The notes below the pieces were generated by a model. That model saw only the letters and a program-made list of their open reading frames with translations. It ran no database searches and was not told the DNA's origin. From Hevea brasiliensis (Eukaryota; Streptophyta; Magnoliopsida; Malpighiales; Euphorbiaceae), in the NCBI RefSeq assembly GCF_030052815.1, contig NC_079507.1:58779119-58843118 (forward strand): 64,000 nt of DNA. Reading direction: 5' to 3'. Both the position numbers and the translations under genes were made by a program. Positions 22,849 through 33,974 of the stretch are shown piece after piece. The number at the start of each line of letters is the position of its first letter. The stretch's first letter is position 1.

Positions 22849-23401
22849 TCAGGCCTTGACAAGGTGAGCATCAACATCCTTGACAACGCTAACCAAAATG
22901 TCCAGGTACTTACTTGGAGGTGGATCATCAGCCTTTAATTTCTCATATTCAACACATATTTTCACCAACCCTCCATCACCAGTTGGAATAACCCGGAGAA
23001 TAGCCTTGTAGCTCTTGTATTGTTCCAGAACATGTCCTTCAACTGCTGTAAAAGTTATCGTCTTATTCGCCTCATCTACATCCGCCTTCTCCTTGAAATA
23101 TTCAGGATTCCCTTCTGTGTGGTTCAATAGAAGAACTAATTAATTAATCATGTTACCAAAAACCATATTTGTCACTGAAAAATTAAGGAAAATCTTGAGA
23201 GACAAGAATTGATGTTACCTAGGGTATATTTCCAAAGCTTGGCAGAGCCCGGAGTCTCCCAATCACCTTCATGAACCTCAACTGCGTGAATACTATCAGA
23301 GGCATTGGGAACATGGTGTGCTTGGCTGTAGAAGATTTTGTAGAAATTATCAGCAGGGCAGTTGAGCTCTACATCCGCCTCAAGTTATGAGCTTGAGCCA
23401 T
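22849..23401 (-). pseudogene. MLP-like copy 2, one-base frameshift in exon 1
   Basis: Exon 1 at 23219-23401, intron 23115-23218 (donor CTAG|GTAACA, acceptor ACACAG|AAGGG), exon 2 at 22849-23114 ending HLVKA, TGA. Exon 2 is fully open, with EGHVLEQYKSYKA, a GDGGLVKI glycine loop and a DILVSVVKDVDAHLVKA final helix. Exon 1 has lost one A in a short A run at codons 6-7 relative to copies 1 and 3 (AACTTG instead of AAACTTG), giving TAG at codon 11. The rest of exon 1 (EVHEGDWETPGSAKLW) is open in the alternative frame. Splice sites are sound, including a CAGAAG tandem acceptor. This is the least damaged pseudogene. A sequencing error in the A run is a real alternative, in which case it encodes about 149 aa. 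Confidence 0.8.
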
Positions 23402-23465
23402 GTTTTTCCTGAAACATTTGCAAGTACTGATCTTTAAATAAGAAGCTAGCCTTAATTAATAAGTA

Positions 23466-24207
23466 TGTTGTGCACCACGGAAGTGTGTAAACTGCAAAGA
23501 AATAAAATAAATATACAAAACACCAATATTTACATGGTTTACCATCTCAACAGAGGGCATCTTCTACAGGGATGCCATCTTCCGCTATTAATAAATAAAT
23601 AAATCATCATTACAAGTTCAAAGCTATGAATCCAATTACACTCAAGAGAACCCATATAATATCAAACTGCTCATAGTAAATATATTAGTTAATCCCTCTA
23701 AGTCTCCTCTAGACATAACCCAATATATTTACTATTACAATACTACACCATAAAGGTGCCTTCAACTATATGGGCAAGTGCCCTCTCACCAATGGATAAT
23801 AATTCTTTCCTCTTGAATTTTATGTCCTTATTATACCTTAGGCCAAAGCCTCTCTCCACTGCAATGAGCAAAGTCTCTCTCCACTGCAATGGGCAAGTGC
23901 CCCTCATCAATGGGCAGAACCAAATCCTCAACAGTTGGCAAAGCTCATCTCTACAATGAGTAACAACCTCACTCCATGGGCTGAAAGTCACTCTTTTCAA
24001 TGGATAAAAGCCAAATAACCTTTTTCACTATTCTCCTATTTATAGTGTTAATTTTCTCAATCTTTATCTGATTATGAATCCTATTCAATTTAGGAATAAC
24101 ACTAAAATAAGAAGAGTTCTATTCATTATAAGAAATATTCCTCCATCTTTATCCCCACTCAAATTAATAAAAGATCTCTCTCCAAATCCCATTAGGATTT
24201 TGAGTCA
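23466..24207 (-). mobile_element. Probable solo LTR (reverse) upstream of MLP2
   Basis: A 742-bp block that interrupts the alignment between the flanks of MLP2 and MLP3. On the minus strand it begins TGACTCAAAA and ends GCACAACA, with a TATA-like CTATAAATAGG (plus-strand positions near 24029-24040). I find no matching target duplication (AAGTA left, TAATT right) and no second copy, so the ends are provisional. Short ORFs at 23743-24000 look fortuitous. Confidence 0.5.
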
Positions 24208-24770
24208 TAATTATATGTCATCTATCAAATTCGAGAATTGACCCACATTATCACAAGAAGGCCTTCAATCAAAGTCATTGACGAAATCAAATATGATATA
24301 TATATATTGCACTCTCCTAATTATTACTATTAGTGATTATTAATTTAGATTGAATAATATGTCGTTTTATTCATCCGATTTTGATGTTATTTTTATCTAT
24401 TAACTATTTTAATTTTTAATGAATAAGAAAAGAGATTTCTATAATTTTTTTATGACAATATATTCATGCATATTCAATTTGGTGAAAGTTCAACAATCGA
24501 TCAAATATATCCGATTATGTATTCTAAAAAAAAAAAAAGAAAAATCTAATCCGTAACAACAAGACATTTGTCCCTGCTCTGAATCTACTGCGGATGAAAT
24601 TAACACTATATTTGGAAGGAGATTTATAAATTTTTTTTGAAATTACAAATTTATATTTAAAAGAATTCATAATTTTTTAAAAGAAGAATTTAAAGATTTT
24701 TAAAAATTTTTATCTGTTAATTTATTAAATTGATAGATTAATAAGGTTTTCTTTTCAAAATTACTTGTTT

Positions 24771-24829
<59 letters not shown>

Positions 24830-25275
24830 AATCCATAAAAATTTTAGATTATGACAAAGGTTATTAATGGAAAGGCCAAATTTACGACTTACTGCTATTT
24901 TAGGTTTAGGATTATTATTTTTTTTTTTAACCTTTATATATACTAAAACCTTTTTATATAAAAATTGAAAAAGAAAAATGTGTTGAGGCCATGCCCCCTC
25001 TACTCAACTTACAGATCCGCAATTGTCAGTGATCAGTTTTCACCTAGTAATAATATTAAAGTGTTTTAATTATGAGATTACGAGATTAAATTAAAAAAAA
25101 AAATAAAAATTATTAGATGCATATGAGTATTTTTATTTATAAAAATATAATTTTTTATATTTTAAAATTTAAAATTTATTTATTTTTATATAAGTATTTG
25201 ATACATTACTTTTTTTTTATTCATGGAGTACATATTCTATAATTAACTAAAGAAAATTAGGTGATAAGTGGATGA
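24208..25275. repeat. Duplicated upstream flank (second copy of 19620-20560)
   Basis: Collinear with the flank upstream of the intact MLP gene, with small indels including the AT microsatellite at 24770-24824. No gene seen. Confidence 0.7.
24770..24824. repeat. (AT)n microsatellite
   Basis: Interrupted alternating TA run, absent from the paralogous flank near 20150. Confidence 0.9.
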
Positions 25276-26078
25276 GAATTTTTTTTTTTTTTTTTAATAG
25301 GCAAATGCAAATTTCATTGATTTAGAATACTGAGTACAAGACCAAAAAAAGCCTAACAACAGCCAACCTTAGTGCTTAAAACCCATAAAAGTGGCAAAAG
25401 CCCAATTAGGAAATCCTAGGGCATCATTGCGTATTGTTTGACCCAAATAAATTATGAACTGATAATCCTTGCGTAGAAATCCCTCAGCGTTGCCACCATC
25501 ACCAAGCCAATCTTTCAGCTGTCAGCACAAACTTAAATACTCATAGCAGAACCGAAGAAGTCTCATCTTAGCAACATGACAACCATGCAAGGTATTTGTT
25601 TCTGACCATGCTTGAAGGATCTTCTTTTTCCAGATGCAACCCAAGAGCCTCCAGGCAGTCCAACAAGGGTCAAAATATCAGAGCCTCCATTGGAAGCAAT
25701 AAATCCAGTAAGACCATTGGACAAACGGCAATGATGTTTGGCGTTCCACTCGCGCCTTCTAGGCCAGCCCTTTAGTCTGCACCTCAGGAGCTATCACCAC
25801 AGCTTCTCCTCACATCATGCATCACCAAATTTGTAAGCTGCAAGACTAAAACAGACCAGCCAAAGCACATTAGCACAAAGAGAACCAGAACAAGTCACAC
25901 GTGAAATCTTCTCCCTGCCAACCCATAGACTTGTGAACCAAAATAGAAACATAAAATTATGTACAATCCCTGCCTCGGTAAGGAGAGGATTAAACCAATA
26001 GCCAATTAGAGAGAAGGAACTTCCCCTGTCCGAAAGAGATAGAGAAAAGCTGCATGCTGCTAATAGACAAAAGAGACG
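25276..26078 (-). mobile_element. Insertion with a poly(A) tail, possible LINE 3' fragment
   Basis: About 800 bp present here but missing from the paralogous flank (about 20560-21230). It starts with a run of about 19 T, a poly(A) tail on the minus strand, preceded there by 'ctaaatcaatgaaatttgc'. This is the layout of a retroposed LINE 3' end or processed transcript. No reverse transcriptase motif is visible. The ORF at 25815-26183 runs across the junction and is unlikely to be a gene. Confidence 0.45.
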
Positions 26079-26142
26079 CACTCCTAACAACTGAGAAAAT
26101 TTAGAGAAAATTTTCTTTCCAACAGCTAATGAGAACCTTACT

Positions 26143-26419
26143 GTTTGAGGGCCAAGCCGTGGGATTGGGAGTGAGATCATCAAGGTGCATAATTTAGACT
26201 TTGGAGGAAGGTGGAGCTTTTTACTTTCCTAATTATTTTCTGAAATTTTGTGTTTTCTTTAATAATAAAAAACTTTTGTTCTTTTTTGTTCAACTACACG
26301 CATTTAGTGAGTGGTGTAGGATACTCACTTAATTTTGTTTGAAAAAAGACTAAATGTTAAAAAAATAAAAATAAGAACTTAATCAATAAAAACGTTAAAG
26401 TTTGAAATCCAAATAATAT
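26143..26419. repeat. Block C: truncated 3' flank of MLP3
   Basis: Matches the first ~330 bp of blocks A and B. It then jumps at 26419/26420 from 'aaataatat' straight into MLP exon 2, deleting about 1.45 kb that held the rest of the flank and most of exon 2. Confidence 0.8.
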
Positions 26420-26682
26420 CTACATCCACCTTCTCCTTGAAAAATTCAGGATTCCCTTCAGTGTGGTTCAATAGAAGAACTAATTAATTAATCATGTTAC
26501 TAAAAACCATATTTATCACTGAAAAATTAAGGAAAATCTTGACAGACAAGAATTGATATTACCTAGGGTATATTTCCAAAGCTTGGTAGAGACTGGAGTC
26601 TCCCAATCACCTTCATGATCCTCAACTGAGTGAATACTATCAGAGGCATTGGGAACATGGTGTGCTTGGCTGTAGAAGATTT
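26420..26682 (-). pseudogene. MLP-like copy 3, 3' portion (exon 2 stub, intron, most of exon 1)
   Basis: Holds the first ~39 bp of exon 2 (26420-26458), the intron and exon 1 from 26563 to 26682 (HEGDWETP motif, donor CTAG|GTAATA). The acceptor carries the same AG-to-TG change as copy 1. The remainder of exon 1 lies 11 kb away at 37706-37774, behind element E2. Exon 1 itself was still in frame when E2 inserted, because neither the copy 1 nor the copy 2 frameshift is present. Confidence 0.85.
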
Positions 26683-29600
26683 TGTGACGCCCCTCACCCG
26701 TTTACAGTGTAGCCGAGCGATAAGTGCCACATTCGGTGCCGGAGCACCCTATCTTGTCTTGTCATGTCTATTGTAAATTTTAATGTCATTTAAATCAGGT
26801 AATTTATGTGTAGAATTTTTTTTTTATATCTTACTTCTGTGGAGACCCGGACAGATCCTCCTCTATTTTATTAGCATCTAGCGGGTTCCACTATCACCTG
26901 TTAACATATTCATAGTCATCTCACATATTTCCATATCATATTCTCTTTTATCATATCATTCATAACTATTTATGAGATCTCAAAATGAAGTATCATCTAT
27001 TGCATTCATATGGAAATTCATAGATAATAAATTACAAGTTTTTATTTCAATCTCAAGTTTAATTTCAAGTCCAAAATGAAATACATCATAAACTAGTAAT
27101 TACATCATGACTAAACATAATGAACTAAAATATTAGTCTATACATAGGCTCTACCAAAATATAAAAGACCAGTGAGGTGACTCTGGACAATGGCAGATCT
27201 GGTCAGAGCTCTGTCAATACACTAATAGTGTTACTGCTGCGGCTACTGGGACTGATCTCCAGTACCTACGCGATGGAAAACCAACACGCTAAGCATAACG
27301 CTTAGTGGTGCATAATTTATACTAACAATAATTTAACAATTGAAATAATACATGCAAATCATAATTTCTGGGTTTTTTACATTTTTATTACTCTTTGAAA
27401 GCAATTAACATTATCGGGATCTTTTATGATTACTTATTGTATTTTAAGTCTTAATTAATTTTTATCAGTGCCCAAGAAACCTATAACAAATTATAAAAGC
27501 TGGATGCACGGGTGTATACTCGTTAGACAGCCATATGTCTATCCAGTATATGTCTGTCAGGCACGAGGCTAGCTGTCGGGCATGAAACCCACTGTCAGGC
27601 TTGTAAAGCCAGAAATAAAGTAGGCACAATGGCCAGTAAGTAGACATATAGCCTGTAGAACAATCATACCAGACATATATTATCAGTTCATGATTTTCTC
27701 GGTAGGCAGTACTGCTATCTGTAGTCCCTACTTGATATACCAATTTATCCAAACTAAATGAATAAATCTAGGTCTACTATAGGCAATTAAACATTTTTAA
27801 TTATTTTAGCAAAACTGTTACTATTTTCTGGTACTGTTCATTGGTACCATTAATTTCATATTAATAGGATATTAGTCCCAATTTACATATTCATATCATT
27901 TTTAATATTTAATTATTCTTATGAGTATTTTAATTATCATATATAGCATTTTTTTCCCATGAACCTTTTTTTAGGTTCATTTTGATGTGTTATTTTTATC
28001 TAGAAATTTGACTAGGTTAGGATGTCTATTTGATCACACTTTCTTCATAACAAATGCTCCTCTATGTTTAAACTTGAATTTTAGTTTTTGAATCACTGAA
28101 TTTGGGGTTATAAAACTCAAGTTATGGTCAAAATACTATAACTGGTCCCTTTGCCTCTAAGCTGTCTAGAATTTATAATTTCTGGTCAATAAACTTTGAC
28201 CAGTCATTTGATCATTTTATTGTCATTTTTAAACTTAGGTTCCTTCACAAGATATATTCTTCTATGTCTTAGGGACTCCCAGGTACAATTTCATAATTTT
28301 CCAAGTTTGGTATAGTGAGTTATAGTCAATGTATTAACTTGGACTCTCAGTCCTATAAGAGCAATAACCAACTTCAAGGCAGTATGTTTGACCCTCTTTT
28401 TAGGGTCTTTACACTTAGAATTTGGCAAATGTGTCTAAATCAATGTTGTAGCCCTAAGTATCATATTTCCATATCATATTGGCACATCTCAAATGCAATT
28501 TCCTAGTAGGAGTTATGGCCAAATGAACACACGGGTATCAAATGGCATTTTGGGTTCAACTTAACATTTTCCAGATTTCAATTCCTAAATTTGGCTAATA
28601 TTTTCCCTAGGATGCAATGGTTTCTAGAGCTTGGTCAAAACATAAAAATTATTGTGCTATGTTTTATAAAACTTTTGGCACTAGTTTCACTCAATTTGCA
28701 GCTTTGGAGACCAAGTTATGGCATTTTTGCCAAAACTGGTCAAGCATACCAAAGGAACAGTATTTTGGACAATTTCTGGGTTGGCAGTTTTAGTGACTCA
28801 ACTTGTGATAGCAATTTGATTTGGTTAAAAGGAAAACTGGGTCAAGTGGTCTTCATGAAAAGTATAGCCCTATGTCTAAGCTTTCCATTGATATAATTTT
28901 AGGTCATTTGGACTAGTATAGATAGAGTTATGACCAAATGAACACGTACTATTCATTTGGTCATTTTCTGGGTTGGCAGTTTTAGTGACCCAAATTGTGC
29001 TAACAATTTGAATTGGTTAAAGGCAAAACTGGGTCAAGTGGTCTTCATGAAAAGTGTAACCCTATGTCTAAGCTTTCCATTGACGTAATTTTAGGTCATT
29101 TGGACTAGTATAGAGAGAGTTATGACCAAATAACTGTTCATTTGGTCATTTTCTGAGTTTCAATGTTTGGTCATCCTGGTTTGGGCAGAGAATTGGTCAT
29201 GATTTTGGCAAAATTTGGGCATGGTGTCTACATGAAAAATGGGCTATTTTGAGTCTATTTTCACATCCAATTGGAGTCACACATTTTCAGTTATGGGTCA
29301 ATAAACCCACTGGACTCATTGAGTCTAAACCTGCAGAAAATTGAACACTCTCAATATCTCAATTCCTTCAACTTTCTTACTTCAATTTGCATGTAATACA
29401 CTTCTACAAGTAACAATTTAAACTCAATAGGTCAATTTCAACATTTACACCAAGTCCTCAAGTATTTACACAAACCCTAGTTTTCAAAGTTTTAAATTTT
29501 CACAAACACTACACAATCAAACACCCAAACATTTCAACTCATTACACATTCTCATGGAATCATTTTTCATCACTTAATAGCAATAAACTTCAAGTTCCAT

Positions 29601-30384
29601 GGCTGCAAAAAATTCAAGGGTTCTTTCCTCTAGATTTTCTTTTTGTTTTAATAATATTTATGCTTGGCTAAACATGCTTTTCATATTTAATAAAGAGAAG
29701 AAGAGGGATTAGTGCACTAACTTTACTTGAGCTTCCCTAACTTCAAATTTCTTACTTCCAATGGGTGTCTATAGCTTCCTTAGGGTGTGGGGAGTATTTT
29801 TTGTGAAGTGGGCTATGGGTTTTAGTGTGTAGAAGCTTGGGAAATTAAGCTTGGAAGCTTGACAACAATGGAGGAAATGAGGGAGAGAGAGAGAGAAGAA
29901 ATGGAGGAAGAAGATGGAAGTGGGTGGGAGTTTGTCCTCTAGTACCTATTTATAATTTTTTTTTATTTTCCTAAGCTTTTTCTTTTCTTTTCTTTTCTTT
30001 TCTTTTCCTTTCTTTTCTTTTCTTTTCTTTTCTCTTCTCATTTTCCTAATCTATTTCATAAATTTTAATTAATGTTAATTATTTTATTCTCTAAATTTTT
30101 TTCTAAACATTTAGGTCAAAATTCACCTTTGGGGGTGAAATGACCAAAATGCCCTTAGTAGTGCATATTGGGTTATTTTTATTATTTTTGTACCAATTTA
30201 TAAATTCTCTAAACTTTAATTTATTTTTTTCTCTACATTTTCCTATATTTTCTTAACATTTATTTCTTCAATTTATGCTTCTTCACTATAGTCTAGGTGT
30301 AGTTCCAGACATTTTAACTGTCCGAATAGACATTAGTCGTCGGAACAGTAAAATGTACAGACTACCTATGGTGAGGGCGTTACA
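26683..30384 (-). repeat. 3' LTR of E2
   Basis: 3702 bp. Features in plus-strand order: a 19-bp repeat 'tcaggcacgaggct' in three units (27557-27610); a 192-bp duplication (28778 and 28970, phrase 'gggttggcagttttagtga') that carries hairpins with ATGACCAAATGAA and TTCATTTGGTCAT arms (28930-28964); a GA run (29884-29902); a minus-strand TATA box TATAAATAGG (about 29945-29954); and a (TTTTC)n run (29977-30036). Small ORFs such as 27465-27752 are shared by the other LTR and carry no known domain. Confidence 0.85.
29977..30036. repeat. (TTTTC)n microsatellite in the Tekay-like LTR
   Basis: A pyrimidine run just upstream of the TATA box on the element strand (GAAAA repeats). It is kept at 37309-37356 and 60236-60284 in the sister LTRs, so it is a fixed part of the U3. 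Confidence 0.9.
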
Positions 30385-30398
30385 ATACTTCCCCTCTA
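30385..30398 (-). promoter_or_regulatory. Polypurine tract of E2
   Basis: Minus-strand AGAGGGGAAGTAT adjoins the 3' LTR. The same AGAGGGGAAG core is at 60699-60711 in the related element. Confidence 0.75.
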
Positions 30399-30685
30399 AA
30401 TAAAATTTCGTCCTCAAAATTTACACAGTGTAAATAATCGAGGGACCGCTATCTCCTTGTCTTTTCGCCTTTTTGTGTTATAATACTTTACTTTTTCTTT
30501 AGTTTGTCTTATTAATCCTAGTTCTATAATCTTATCCTTATCTCGATTTACTATTGGAAATACGTAGCTCTACACAATAGTCCCAAGTCGGTACTGTAAT
30601 CTGCAACTTAGAGCATAAACATCAAGAGCATTGCATAGTCACCATGGTATAATCCCAATAGACTAACTCTTTTTTTTTTTTTTCC

Positions 30686-31079
30686 TCAACCAGTTCTGTA
30701 CTCATCTTCTTTTATCTCATATACAGCCTCCTTCTCATTTCCATCTATTATCTTTGATACGATCCTTTTCGGTTGATAATCTACCATAACCTTATGGTTC
30801 AAAGGGTTGGTGACAAACATGTCATCTTCTAACCCATCTCTTGGTATCCTCTTTTTAACAGGAGATACAATGTATATATAGGGGTGAATATAATTAGGGT
30901 CTATCAATACATACTTAAAGGTATTATAATTAGGAAATGTACCTCTGATAACGTCTACTGGATTTGGCTCCTCTCGATCCATAGCGTACACACGGGGTGC
31001 TACTCCAGCCTCGGGCCGTTCTGTAGTCTCAGAAGCCCTCTGTGATGTACCAGCTATCTCAGGCCTCACAAGTCTTCTA
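30686..31079 (-). pseudogene. E2 partial, degenerate retropepsin
   Basis: Minus-strand frame with the order expected at a Tekay gag-protease boundary: RVYAMDREE, then VIRGTF, then YVLIDP, then FVTNPLNHKVMVDY. The normal active-site phrase (DPGSTH type) reads DPNYIHP here, so the residues after the catalytic Asp are altered. The frame ends at EYRTG without the downstream ILGMDWL motif or RT. Function lost. Confidence 0.65.
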
Positions 31080-32204
31080 CCCCTTTGTGCTGCCAGTCCT
31101 CTCTATCTGTGGTAGTGCAGTGGGAGCACTCCCCTGTGGACAACTTCGTATGAAATGATCCATAGACCCACACTAAAACATCCACCAGTCAACAGTCGAC
31201 ACTCCCCTTTGTGTATCCTGCCACAGTGAGTACATTTTGGCACTGAAATTGATTCTCTTGTTACTGTACTCGAGGAACTAGCTATAGATACTCCAGACTG
31301 GCCCCTCTGGCCATGTGTCTGGCTTTGTGAACCCTTATGTTTCTTACTACTAGTAGCTGGTGCACTAAATTGGCCCTGTCCAGGACCTCTCTTACGCTGT
31401 CTATCCCTCCTAGACTGCTCCTCATTTCTGACTCTCTCCACATCCAAAGCTGATGCTACTAATAGGGAGAAATCTGTGAAGTGGTGAGATGTAACTATCA
31501 GTCGGATGTTGTCATTCAGTCCATCCTCAAACCTTCTGCACTTATCAACCTCTGTAGGCATTAGCTCCAATGCATATCCATTAAGTCTCACAAATTTCTG
31601 CTCATATTCAGAGACTGTCAGCTGCCTCTGTCTCAGTGCCAGGAATTCTCTCCTTCTGGCCTCCAAGTACACATGACTGATGTATTTCTTTCTGAATTCA
31701 GCCAGAAAGAACTCACAGGTGATCTGTGCAGGTTGTACTACTCTAGATACTGTTACCCACCATCTATATGCATCTTCTGTGCAGATGTGAGCACTGCGCA
31801 ATCGCTGCTCTGCAGGGTGCTGCTTTGCAATACTCTCTCTGTCCTCTCCAGCCAATACTCTGCTGCGGCTGGATCATCATCCCTCTTACCTCTAAAGTCA
31901 ACTGCCCCATACTTCTGCAGTCTCTCTAGTGGAGATCTGTATATAGGTTGCGGCTATGGGGGTGGAGGTGGCTGTACATGTGGTGGTGGTGGTGATGGCT
32001 GTGGCTGTGGAGGTAGAGGTGGCTGTGGCTGAGGAATGGCTCCAGCGACCTGACGGAACAGTTGTGTCATCTATTCATATAAGGCCAGCTGTGCCCTACT
32101 CACAGTACCTCGAGATGACTCTGCTCTACTACCACTTCTCCCCAGACTAGGAGTAGGTGCGTGACTCTTTACTTCCTCCTCTATCGGTCCTAGAGGTCCG
32201 TGCT
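31080..32204 (-). pseudogene. E2 gag, frameshifted
   Basis: Starts in the region cut by the solo LTR at 32205. Minus-strand order: a Ser/Arg-rich start, a Pro/Gln-rich linker (about 31950-32040), a capsid region with AAEYWLERTERVLQ and DAYRWWVTV, AEFRKKYISHVYLEARRREF and GLNDNIRLIV, then a basic linker and one zinc knuckle-like CTHCGRIHKGEC (about 31200). A second knuckle (DHFIRSC) is readable only after a +1 shift. Several shifts and a stop occur. Gag would bind and package RNA. Confidence 0.75.
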
Positions 32205-33809
32205 TGTTACACTCATTTCATATAGGCATTTTAGGGTAGTTTTGCATCCATTTTGCCCTTGTATTTTAGTATATTTTATATTTTTAGCTTTATTTTAGCT
32301 TATTTGTTAAATTTAAATACTTTATATTTGATTTTCGTAATTTTGTTGTTTTTGATAGGATTTTGTGGCAAATCAAAGATCAATGAGTGCAATAAGAAGT
32401 GATTTGAAGAGATTTGGAGTCCTTTAAGCATGGAGGAAACGAAAGATGAAATCAAGCCTTGAAAGAGCAAACTAGCCGAAATTTGCTTGAGACTTTGCTT
32501 AGGATCATGCTTAGGGTAAAGCGGCAGTGCTTAAGGTGCAGCACAAGTCAAGCATGAGCAGAAAAGTCCATTTTACTCTAACTCTGCCGAGATTTGCTGA
32601 AGGTCTGCTTAACCTTAAGCAGACAGTGCGACCAGAAGTTGAAATCTGCTAAAAAGCGGCTTAGGGTTAAGCCGAACCCTAAGCAGACTGCCCAGAACGT
32701 GAAAAATGCTGCTGACTTGGATAATTTTACACCTCATTTCCCATCCACTCCTTGGCTCTTATTTACTTTTAGGGCAGCTTTTTGGAACGATATAAATTCA
32801 TCATTTCCTTATTTTTGCCACAAGAGAATAAGGAGAAAAGACAAAAAGGAAAGAAAATTTAAGAAAGAGAGAGAGGAGACGCCATTTTCTCTTGGGGAGG
32901 AGCTGCTGCACCAGTTTTGGAGCTCCAGAAACCAGAGACTTTGGTTCTTCCACCTGGGTTTTTCTATTTCAGTCCTCTTATCATGTTTTTCTTTACTTTT
33001 CCATCAATATTTCTTTACTTTTCCATCAATATTTCTTGTAAATACCATCATGAGTGAGTAAACTCTTTAGATTTCAGAGTTGGAAAATATGTTTTAGATT
33101 AATTTGTGGATTTGTACTGGGTATTTCCTTATTTTACATAACTATAAGTTTTGATTCCTTCCTTGTGTGCTTGATTTACTTGCCTAATGTTGGTACCCAT
33201 TGGGTATTGTATTAATCTTTGATTGAAGGACCGAAAGGCGAAAGTCATTGATAGATAATCAAGGATTGGAACTTAAAAACCACCTAGATTTAGAAATAAA
33301 CTAGGATTTTAAGAGGAATTAATTATTGGTTACAGAACTTAATGGGTTTTAAAGTAATCAAATAACATACGAAAGTAGGTTTGGTTATTTTAAAACACAC
33401 TTTGGTTTGCTTGAAAAAGGTATCAAAGGAATTTAGAATCAATTTCCTTCAAACTCTATTTTTCCCTAAAAATTGGTATGCCCAAGACAAATCCCAATTA
33501 ATTTATGCATAAACCCCCAACTCTGGAATCACTTTTAGCATAATTAGACTTTCATTTAAATTACCCATTGTTAATTTAGTTTAATTGCGAGCTAGAATTA
33601 GAATTTATCTGTTTGCTCCTTACCCATTTCAATTAGATTAATCAATTTACCTTGCTCATTTACATTTACCATTTATTCATTAATCATTAGCCCAAATAAT
33701 CACTTCATTCATAGTTTGGTAATCAAACAGCAAATCCTCGTGGGAACGATACTTGATTCATCACTTTATTACTTGAGATGACCCGTACACTTGCGGATTA
33801 GTCACATCA
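32205..33809 (+). mobile_element. Solo LTR, Athila-type family 2, nested in E2
   Basis: 1605 bp, TGTTAC...CACATCA, flanked by the target duplication GTGCT (32200-32204 and 33810-33814). TATA box near 32791. Directly upstream (32475-32690) lies a cluster of GCTTAAGG/CCTTAAGC-type inverted words with GCCGARA anchors. The U5 end resembles family 1 ('gggaacgatac ... cacttgcgg'). No internal sequence, so it formed by LTR-LTR recombination. An ORF at 32594-33061 has no recognisable domain. Confidence 0.9.
32475..32690 (+). repeat. GCTTAAGG/CCTTAAGC word cluster in the family-2 LTR
   Basis: Words seen: GCTTAGG, GCTTAGGGT, GCTTAAGGT, GCTTAACCTTAAGC, GCTTAGGGTTAAGC, AACCCTAAGC, with GCCGAAA or GCCGAGA beside three of them. 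Same position relative to the TATA box as the GCATAAG cluster in family 1. The reverse copy has the equivalent at 38956-39260. Confidence 0.8.
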
Positions 33810-33957
33810 GTGCTCTAAAGGATCAGATGCCATCGATCCTATAAAACAGACAAAGAACATATCTGCATTAGTGTCACCTCGACTCTATCTAAAGGCCCAT
33901 GCATGTGATGCAACTATTTCTTTCTATCTATCTAGGTCTAGGACCGCCTAAACCTCT

Positions 33958-33969
33958 GCTCTGATACCA
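33958..33969 (-). promoter_or_regulatory. Primer-binding site of E2, tRNA-Met type
   Basis: Minus strand TGGTATCAGAGC, complementary to the 3' end of initiator tRNA-Met, five bases from the 5' LTR. Confidence 0.85.
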
Positions 33970-33974
33970 CTAAA

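Noticed and set aside
23743..24000. 85-aa minus-strand ORF upstream of MLP2
   Set aside because: Lies in a probable solo LTR; no domain and no start context.
25815..26183. 122-aa minus-strand ORF
   Set aside because: It spans the junction between the poly(A)-tailed insertion and the duplicated flank, so it cannot be an ancestral gene.
27465..27752. 95-aa minus-strand ORF, repeated at 34755-35042
   Set aside because: Duplicated only because both lie in the two LTRs of E2. No domain, and it starts and ends at LTR sequence without coding bias.
28591..28896. 101-aa plus-strand ORF, also at 35879-36133
   Set aside because: LTR sequence antisense to the element. Frame broken in the second LTR; no known domain.
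31673..32150. Gly/Cys-rich plus-strand ORFs
   Set aside because: Antisense reading of the Pro-rich linker of the E2 gag.
32475..32690. Telomere-like AACCCTAAG/TTAGGG words
   Set aside because: Only single, non-tandem occurrences inside the GCTTAAGG word cluster; not a telomeric tract, though a telo-box-like factor site is possible.
32594..33061. 155-aa ORF in the family-2 solo LTR
   Set aside because: Overlaps the TATA box and word cluster; absent as a frame from the reverse copy at 37809-39579.
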